DNA of 64,000 bases from Nymphaea colorata (Eukaryota > Streptophyta > Magnoliopsida > Nymphaeales > Nymphaeaceae). Within the stretch, counting starts at the first letter, position 1; each line of letters begins with the position of its first letter. The position numbers and the translations under genes are program-made. The stretch spans positions 24,197,716 through 24,261,715 of the forward strand of contig NC_045144.1 of assembly GCF_008831285.2 (NCBI RefSeq). Reading direction: 5' to 3'. Below, in pieces: positions 56,641 to 64,000 of this stretch. The notes under the pieces are model-generated. The model was given only the letters and a program-made list of their open reading frames with translations. It searched no databases and was not told the DNA's origin.

Positions 56641-59600
56641 CACCGATCATGTTGTTATCACCCCAAATTTTTTCACAAAAGGCTGTATTTTATTTTCACC
56701 CAAATGAAATTCTTAGTTATTTGGGTTTAAATTTACAGACCCTAAACCCAAGTGTAGATACAAATTGAGCATTTCATACTCAAAATCTAAAGCTGAGATC
56801 AAAATGACAAAATTTTGATGCTATCGAGCACCATGCACGCATGCACAAACCTTCCCTCTATTTTATGTCTCATCCTTGCACCAAAAATGTGTTTTGAGCT
56901 TAAAACACTCAGTAGAATGCGTCGGTGACCAAATTGAACCCAATCTAAAACAAGCCCGGAATCATTCAAAACAGAGTTGACTCCGTCTACAACAAAAACC
57001 ATTTTTACCCCTTTTAAATATATATCTAAAATATGATTTTCACGTTCTTTTTATTATTTTTATTATTTGAACAACTCCCGGGAGGTTATTGTGGTGAAAT
57101 GCACCGCTTATTGGTTCATATGAGACAATGAGAGGGTCGTTTCGCCCACCTTTATGTAAACAAAATGCAGCAGGGCCAGAGAGGTGTGCAAACTCGGGAC
57201 GCACGGTTGTGCGTGAGGGCGCCTTCATGTGAATCGCGCAACAGAGCATCGTGTGCTGCCATGTTAAGACTGGGCTTGCACACTGTAGAGACCCCTTTCC
57301 TAATCAAAATCTCTCTCTCTGTCTCTCTCTCTCTCTTTCTCTATTCCTCTTGGATTAAAGTCTTTTCTCCTTTCCATTATTTTGAATAGTTTTCTCCCAA
57401 GTTCTTTCATTTGCCGACTTAACCAAGACCAGAAATCAAATAATGACCCAATATTGGAATCAATACTTGATGGTCTACAATCTCATTCCATTTTCAAAAA
57501 CCATTTAGATGCATGTGATGGTAAGAATGTGATGCAGACCTTCCCACCAGGAGGCTGAGAACTAGGGCCAGCACGGCCAAGCAAGGCCAAGAGAGTCAAG
57601 CACCATCGGCCAACATGATGAAAAGCATAGATGAGCTAAGGGAGGCTAACATAGAACTTGAAGTTGATGCAGCGGGCGGTGTGGGCGGAGCATCATCAGT
57701 GGGGCACGGGCAGCGGGCTGAAGACTTCAAGGCAGAACAGGCACGGGAACTAGACCTAGATCCGGCTACAGCGAGTTTGAACCCTGAGTCTAGTCCTGAT
57801 CCAGTCCACGCGTGGCAAGCTTAAGGCCTAACTTAGGCAAGTTATATGGCTGAACCCATGAGGGAGAGGCCAAACTCACTAAACATTCGAGACGTCTCGT
57901 CTCGGTCTCCTTTTATGCTTTTGCTTTATAGTTGAGTCGTTTCATTTCAGCAAGTGCCTCGGTTCTCATGTTAAGAACCGGTTTTATTTCAAGTACTTAA
58001 ACTCTTTTGTAAGTCTTTTTTCATTATGCAATCAAGAATTAGAAGTTGAGTTTTTTTGTGTGAATTGGTTCTCGCCTCTCTCTTTCCTTCATCATCTTAC
58101 CGCCGGTGATCGGAATCCAAAGGCTCGAACCCGAGGCTCTGGTTGAAGCAAAACAGGTTTGAAGACGTTCCTTGAGGCCATCGGAAATCCTCTTGGAGAA
58201 CCTTTTTCCTACGCACAAATTCCCCGACTGAATCGCTATCTTCTCACTGTGCAACTTCTTCATCCCTGGAAGGAGTTAGAGGCTCGAGAAGATAATCGGG
58301 AAGGCTTGGAGGAGAGCGACTCCTGGCTCTAGTCGCCTAGTACCTAAGCACAAGACTCCGGCTGCAAGAGAAGAGGTAGGTGCCGTTAATCTCCCGGCTC
58401 CTTCCCTACTTGAGCAGAGCAGAGGACTAGTTGAAATCGTCTCTAGTAGGCCCCTTGATCTCTGTTAAAAATGGACAGAAAGAGCGCCGGAAAGGAGGAT
58501 TGACGCTAGCTCTTAGAGGACTGATTTTCAAGGTGAGAGACCGAAAGAGGTCGTCGGAATTCCATTGGTAGACGGCCAATAGGATTTCAGCGAAATTGAC
58601 TGGTTAATCCCCTTGAAAACTCATCCACGACAGCAGCAATCAATCCAGCATTGTACTTGAGTTGCTGTCGAGGAAGGAGATTTGTTCCCTGCTGTCTTTC
58701 CCAAATCGTGCGCAATATCATACACAGAATAGCAGGAATAGAACAGCAAATTGGGAGGAAGTTTCAGATCAATTCTGAGCAAGGTCAAGGCAGTTTTCAC
58801 TCTCTCGTTGGCTCAGTTAAGATCACCCAGATCTTAGCTGCAATTTGTCCAAGTTTCAACCAATTCGGATGAGAATTGAGTGAGTTCTAGCCAACGATCG
58901 AAAATCCATTTCTGCCACCAGAAATACTCAACGCTGCAATAACTCCGGCTAAATCCGATCGGCGTCCAATCTTTTCCGCCAATTCCAAGTTTGCCCATGG
59001 TCATTAATTGACTAATTGATTACTGGCTTATTTGAAAAGGGCAGTTTGGTAAACTCCAGGGAATAGCGTTAAAGAGTCCGAACCCGTGGCACTCACTCCT
59101 CTTCTTTCCCTTCGGCTTCCCTTCATTAGTTCAAGCGTTATATAACGCTTCTCATTTTAAAGAGCTCCACACTTGGCCACGCATAAAGGTAAGTTAATTT
59201 CATCCCTCGCCAAGTGTCCTCCTCATCATTACACTCCAGCCACAACGGTTCACCCCCTTCACTCGCATCCTTCACCTCCTCTACCCGTTGGCCTCCCTTT
59301 CTTCTTGTAACCGTCCCTAAAGCCAACCCATGAGCTCAAGAGATTAATTCCTAGCTGCCACCTCTCCCCTTCATCATTAGACCATTTTAATACCTCCCCA
59401 CTCCATCATTACCCAAGCCATACGTTCACAACCTCCCAATGGAAATCGCATAACCCTTGGCTTCCTCTCTTGGTGTAACACATCCTCATAACCGACCAGA
59501 CTCATTAAGAGCCACCTCTCATCATGAGGAGCCATCTCACCCTGCCTTAATTTCACTCTCTCTTAGGATTAACCCTCCACCATCATACGCCTGACCCTTA

Positions 59601-60059
59601 GTCTATCTCTAAGCCATAACCAACCCCTTAGCAATTAATCTCCATCTCCCGGCTCTATACAACCTAACCCAAATCGAGCCTACCTAATCCCACTCCGAGC
59701 TCACTCCTTGTTCCGGGCTCGGTTTGACCCCTTGGAGTCCATTAGCTAGGTTCATCTCCAAGGATTGCACGTGATCAAGTTAGCATCTCTACTACAGCAA
59801 GACATCTTGCAGCCTCCCTCGCTGCAACCATCTCCTGACATCTTCCTAGGCGCCAAGGTGACCTCGGCCAGGTGGTCCGAGCTGCCTCCATTCGGGCGCT
59901 CCTCCATCACTTTGCTGCCTCTCTCGGCCGACCGAGGCCTGCAGCAGCCACACTCCATCCACTTCTATTGCCGAGATCCACAACCACTCTCGGCCAGATC
60001 TTACTAGAAGACCAGGCGTCCTAGACCAGGCGGGTCTAGCCTCCACTCCACCTCCTTGC
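56641..60059. other. No clear gene; possible older Gypsy-type sequence
   Basis: 57300-57345 has a short CT microsatellite. 57615-57824 (plus) is a small ORF (ELREANIELEVDAAGGVGGA..) of polyprotein-linker composition. 58060-59960 is GC-richer than the rest of the window, with many CCTCTC and CCATC words. I could not pair LTRs or find coding domains. It lies just upstream of a Gypsy element and may be part of an older one. Confidence 0.3.
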
Positions 60060-60601
60060 TGTGATATCCGAGAGTGGCTGAGCCACTGGTTTTCTCTCGG
60101 ATCCTATTGCTGTTTAAGCCGATGTCTCATAAGCTAGGTAACTTCTAAACATCCTATAGAACGGAGTTATTGGGTGCATTTGCTTTCTAAGGCAGACTCT
60201 AGCCATTTTCTATTGTCGGTGGTCCCTCCAAGGCACCTTGCCAAGGACACGGCTGCGAGTAGCTAGACCACCAAAGGGAAAGGGCATGGTTTGGCCGTTC
60301 TTAGGGATCGTATGAATGGTTTGTGAATGAATGATGAGTGAGTTGTGAGAGTTACATCTGTATCGCTCACGTTTGTACAAACCTTAATCCCCTCAATTTT
60401 GTAATAGGATTGAAGACTTGGGTCAGGGAAAACATGCTTGTATCTTATATCCAGGGTACTATTAAGCCGGGGTTGCTGTCCGGCGGGAAAAGTTTTGTAA
60501 GTATAATTTGCTTAAGTTTGGACTTTAGGCTCCCGCGAGTTGATCCTGGACTTGGGATCTATTCTCGGGCGTAGAAATCGCTAGCCGGATCTAGGTTCTC
60601 A
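60060..60601 (+). repeat. Candidate 5' LTR of a Ty3/Gypsy element
   Basis: Starts TGTGATATCCGAGAG, similar in style to chromovirus LTR starts, and ends GGTTCTCA five bases before the primer-binding site. The partner LTR lies outside the window or is lost, so the left limit is a judgement. Confidence 0.4.
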
Positions 60602-60606
60602 CCAGT

Positions 60607-60618
60607 TGGTATCAGAGC
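60607..60618 (+). promoter_or_regulatory. Primer-binding site (initiator tRNA-Met type)
   Basis: Exact TGGTATCAGAGC, the common plant LTR-retrotransposon primer site, 0.86 kb upstream of the gag ORF. Confidence 0.85.
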
Positions 60619-61474
60619 ACACTTGCGGCAGCCAGTGGTATATTTCAGTTGGGTTTTCTGAGTATAGCGGAGGATTTTTCAGTTTGGCAGAAGGTTATAT
60701 CAGATTTAAGTGGAGTTTTGGAAGTTTACACTTGAAATTCATAGCTGGTAGTGTTAGAGTAGCAGCTATCTGAAGAAAAGTGAGAACAGTCCAGACCAAT
60801 CAAACAAGTATATCAGGCAAAGTTTTGGTGATTTGTGAGCAGGCTTCCTACCAACCTGTTCGTAAATATTTCGGAGACATTTTGTCCAAATGTCGTGAGA
60901 AACAGAGTTAAATTGGCGCAGCAGAGGCCAAATTGCACATTCACAGCAAGCATATTACAGTTTCTGAAAGACCAGAAACTACGCCGTATTCCGGTGGCCA
61001 GCGCTGTCACCTCTGGCATCGGAATTGGTTGAATTTAGGCTTGTTGGAAGTGCCTACTTTTCAGGTATCTCCAGTTAAAATTTCAGATTTTTTGGAGTTA
61101 CGGTTGAAAAGTTGTGATTTTTTGAGTGGACCCCTGTCGCTGGAAGTTTCCAGCGCGGCTGAAGAACGAGCGACAAGCTTGACAAACGAGGTCCAGGCAT
61201 GACTTTCTAGGCAGATCGACTTAGATTGGGGAGGAATTAGAAACTAAACTTGGTGCCATTGGATTCCCTAGCGTGTCTAGTATTTTTCAACCAAGTTTCA
61301 CGATTTTTAGAGTTCTGGAAGTGAAGTTATTGAATTTACAAGCAGCACTGGTTTTCTGAAGAATTTCTAGCAACCAGCCCACTAACAAGAGGTTTCCTCT
61401 TCAGTCGTTAGCGGTAGCAGCAGATCGTTGATTCTTGGATCAGCCGTGCGACAGGACTAAGAGCAGAAATTTCA
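60619..61474 (+). other. Untranslated leader of the Gypsy element
   Basis: Lies between the primer site and the gag start, with no long frame. It would hold the packaging signal in an active element. Confidence 0.5.
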
Positions 61475-62572
61475 ATGGGGAAGAAGGCCAAACCCACTGT
61501 CCATGATTCTCCCGAGCAAGAAGTTGAGACTTCCAGCCGAGAAGAACAAATTGAATCCAACTTACTTGATATGGAAGCCTTACACCAAGGCCGAGTGAAT
61601 TCCCTTGAGTCCAGCATGAACCAAATGCGTCATGAACTACATGAGTACAAGAAGTCCCTTAGTAAACTTGATGAATGGGACCTGATGAAGCAGATGATGA
61701 ACTCCTTGATTGGTGGCCAAAACGCTTTGATGAAAAGAATGGAACAATTTGACCGAACCACACAAGGCCCCACTCCAAACCAGGACAAAGGCAAGGCGCC
61801 AATGAACAACCAATTTGTACCACCTTTTTCCAGCAGTTTTAACCAGTTAGATCACTTCGGCCATAATGGCACCAGGCAACCTGAAGGCCAAGGAAGCAAG
61901 GGACACCCACATGGGCCCGATTTCCATTTTAGGTTCGGCTCTAGCAGCCAGCAACAAGCGCCCCAAAACCAGCATTTTAGTAAGAACCAGGGCAAAGATG
62001 AAAGTGAGGAAGATGAGGATATGGTTTTTATTGACGGAGAACCCTTTAGAGGCAGACGCAACCAAACTCAGCCAAGAAGAAGAACCCCAACCGTTAAGAT
62101 TGACTTCCCACGTTTCACAGGGGTTGATGCCAAAGATTGGCTCTTCAAGGTTGAAGAGTATTTTGATTGTCATAGCGTTCCGGAAAATGAATGGGTTACC
62201 ACAGCTATCCTCAACTTCGATGGAGAAGCTATGAAGTGGTATCGTTGGTTCAAACGCCATCAGCCCAACATCACTTGGGAAAATTTCAGTGAGGGTTTGC
62301 AAACACGATTTGGTGATTCAGCCTACACAGACTTTGACATAGAACTTAAAGATTTGGTACAAATGTCCTCAGTCCGAGAGTACCAAAGCAAATTTGAAAG
62401 CCTTTCATCCATGGTTGATTGGACCACCAAGTCACTAATTGGTGCCTACATTGGCGGCCTCAAAGAAGAAGTCAAGATAGACGTACAGCGAAGAAAATAC
62501 ACCGATTTGGTTGAATGTTTCGCCGAGGCTCGAGCAATAGAAGAGAGAAATAGGCGCAAGAATGCCTTATGA
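61475..62572 (+). CDS. Ty3/Gypsy (chromovirus-like) gag, open for 365 codons
   Basis: Starts MGKKAKPTVHDSPEQEVETS, with an acidic coiled-coil-like N-terminus (LDMEALHQGRVNSLESSMNQ), a Q/N/P-rich linker, then the retrotransposon gag domain: KIDFPRFTGVDAKDWLFK, EEYFDCHSVPENEWV, ILNFDGEAMKWYRWFKRH, ENFSEGLQTRFGD, and a YIGGLKEEVKIDVQRR end. This is the capsid domain of Reina/Galadriel-type Gypsy elements. The frame ends at a TGA at 62570-62572, but related text (KSYKGNEPTKYKGLPPRKPM) continues in frame after it, so the stop is a nonsense mutation in a longer gag-pol. It is the longest intact frame in the window. Confidence 0.92.
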   Translation: MGKKAKPTVHDSPEQEVETSSREEQIESNLLDMEALHQGRVNSLESSMNQMRHELHEYKKSLSKLDEWDLMKQMMNSLIGGQNALMKRMEQFDRTTQGPTPNQDKGKAPMNNQFVPPFSSSFNQLDHFGHNGTRQPEGQGSKGHPHGPDFHFRFGSSSQQQAPQNQHFSKNQGKDESEEDEDMVFIDGEPFRGRRNQTQPRRRTPTVKIDFPRFTGVDAKDWLFKVEEYFDCHSVPENEWVTTAILNFDGEAMKWYRWFKRHQPNITWENFSEGLQTRFGDSAYTDFDIELKDLVQMSSVREYQSKFESLSSMVDWTTKSLIGAYIGGLKEEVKIDVQRRKYTDLVECFAEARAIEERNRRKNAL

Positions 62573-63303
62573 AAATCCTACAAGGGCAACGAGCCAACCA
62601 AGTACAAAGGGCTACCACCAAGAAAGCCTATGCCCTACAAAAGAGAAGAACAAAAACCCCTCTACCGTGATTGAGTGCCTACCACTTACATAACTAGGCA
62701 AGAGAGGGAACAAATGATAAAAACACAATCAATGTTTCAATTGTAAGGAACCATGGAGTCGTACTCACAAGTGCAAAAATCTTCAAGTTTTTGAAGTCAT
62801 TGATGAAAGCGATGAAGAAGAAGAAAAGTCTAGCCAAGACACAAATCCACCTAGTCCAGATGAGGCCAAGACTGATACCAATGCATCTGAGACTATTGAA
62901 GGGACATGTCATGCCTTGACAGACCCAAAAAGACCGAATGCCATGAGAGTTGTTGGTAAGATTGGAAAGCATAAAGTAGTAGTACTCCTAGACTCGGGTG
63001 CTACACACAATTTTGTTAGTGAAGAGGCAGCTCAAGCAGTTGGGTGCCCACTAGAAGAACAACAGCCAATCTCAGTCATGGTAGGAGATGGGTCCAAACT
63101 CGTATGCACACAAAAATGCAAAGGCGTCCTACTATGCATGCAAAAGGTACCATTCACGGTTGATCTTTTAGTACTCCCCATCGGTGGTGTCGATGTGGTA
63201 TTGGGGGTACAATGGCTAGAGACTCTAGGGGACATCTCTTGGAATTTCAAAGACATGAGTATGTCTTTTGCTAAGGAGGGAGGTGACCAAAACGTCACCC
63301 TAA
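62573..63303 (+). pseudogene. Gypsy zinc knuckle and aspartic protease
   Basis: After the stop come basic text, further stops and a frameshift, then the knuckle [18 protein letters not shown] (C-X2-C-X7-H-X-C, as in chromovirus gag) at 62728-62781. Then comes an acidic linker (ESDEEEE-like) and, from 62916, the protease: [38 protein letters not shown], ..[18 protein letters not shown]... The catalytic [10 protein letters not shown] is intact. RT, RNase H, integrase and chromodomain are not present; at about 63304 the sequence changes to Copia gag. Confidence 0.88.
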
Positions 63304-64000
63304 AGACAGTACATCAATGGAAAAATCCAGATTCCTCAAAAAATAGACCCTAGCTATGAGGACTGGGTTGTTAATGATAGGATTGTAATGTCCTGGTTGT
63401 TGAACTTTATGGACTCAAGCATAGCTAAAGGATTCTTGTTCCTAGACTCTGCTGACGAGATCTGCGACTCTTTAGTAGAGATTTACGGCAAGCATCAAAA
63501 GCTTGAACGTGTTTGTCAGCTTCAACAAGATGTTGTTAAACCCACAAAAGGAGAAAAGGCTTTTCATCCTTATTTCAGTTCACTGAAGGCTATATGGGAT
63601 GAGTTGGCCCAGCATGGCCCACTGACTCTTGATTTAGATGTACTCAAGCGAAGAGCTAAAGAAGATATGGTGTTTAAACTTCTAACCAGTTTTTGACAAG
63701 AGTTTGATAATTTTAGAAGCCAGATTCTGATGATGTATCCCATTCCCTCTCTTAACAATGTGTGCTCTATTGCCCACCAGGAGGAAACAAGAAGGAAAGT
63801 CATGAGTAATGAGTCAGGCGATAAAGAAGAGACACCTTCAGCAAATAAAGAGAGGGTCGCATTTCACATAAAGACTGGAAATCTGACTCTAAGACAAAAT
63901 GACAAAGCAATTTTCATAGCGGAAAATAAGCCTTCATCTTCATTCGATATAGGTAAGCCTCAAATCAGTTGCAGTTACTGCAAGAAATCAAGTCACGCCA
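63304..64000 (+). mobile_element. Copia gag (Retrotran_gag type), continuing past the window
   Basis: Plus strand: [96 protein letters not shown], a stop after LLTSF, then FDNFRSQILMMYPIPSL, HQEETRRKVM and the start of a CCHC knuckle CSYCKKSSHA at the window end. This is the Copia gag family with the YF--LK-LWDEL and R-QIL---P-PS motifs. It follows Gypsy protease sequence without a visible LTR or primer site. Confidence 0.88.

Noticed and set aside
57615-57824. Small acidic ORF as a host gene
   Set aside because: Composition resembles a retrotransposon polyprotein linker, with no start context, exon neighbours or recognisable domain; kept only as a remark in the gene-free stretch.
61847-62302. 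Minus and +2 ORFs inside the Gypsy gag
   Set aside because: Shadow frames of the gag gene, whose own frame carries the recognisable gag motifs.

Overview
This window looks like nuclear DNA of a flowering plant. It is AT-rich, full of degraded LTR retrotransposons and LINEs, and has long CT and AT microsatellites. Every gene-like stretch is an exon-sized fragment with plant splice signals, including relatives of CBP60, UNC-13/PATROL1-like DUF810, actin-depolymerizing factor, class III alcohol dehydrogenase (GSNOR) and L-type lectin receptor kinase. I found no complete host gene and no bacterial-type operon, CRISPR array or RNA gene. Species cannot be named from the sequence alone. All identifications are by reading translations against remembered family sequences, without any search.

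Layout. 0-11 kb: mostly gene-free, with a frameshifted CBP60 remnant (1.3-1.5 kb), an unidentified coding-like stretch (3.0-3.5 kb, minus), tandem duplications near 5 kb and 7.2 kb, and a short signal-peptide-like ORF that runs into a GC-rich array of about eleven 57-58 bp units (9.9-10.6 kb). 11.4-16.3 kb (minus): a scrambled DUF810 (PATROL1-like) pseudogene. Middle exons come first, then N-terminal exons, then C-terminal exons, with stops and frameshifts. 16.4-21 kb: a Copia remnant fused to its LTR, then a degenerate LINE (minus). 21.5-23.8 kb: one orphan exon-like ORF and several tandem duplications.

23.83-25.73 kb: a 1.9 kb element with PIF/Harbinger-like inverted termini and a TAA duplication. 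It carries, in one orientation, exon 1 of a GSNOR gene and the 3' part of an ADF gene. This looks like a gene-capturing, non-autonomous transposon and is the most interesting object here. 26-28.4 kb: a second copy of the Copia-LTR plus LINE-end assembly seen at 16.4-18 kb. 32.4-38.0 kb: a nearly complete Copia element (minus) with about 300 bp LTRs, a tRNA-Met-type primer site and 5 bp target duplication AACTC, inserted into LINE sequence. An internal duplication in it looks like an assembly or sequencing problem. 38.0-43.1 kb: LINE RT, then three more Copia fragments in both orientations.

44-47.5 kb: an unidentified multi-exon fragment and a lectin receptor kinase pseudogene (plus). 47.5-54.2 kb: no recognised gene. 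54.3-56.6 kb: a second lectin-kinase fragment interrupted by a Copia element (minus). 60.1-63.3 kb: the 5' part of a Ty3/Gypsy chromovirus-like element (candidate LTR, primer site, gag, protease). At 63.3 kb it switches abruptly to a Copia gag that runs off the window. The genes do not act as a pathway; the window is a record of nested insertion, deletion and gene decay.
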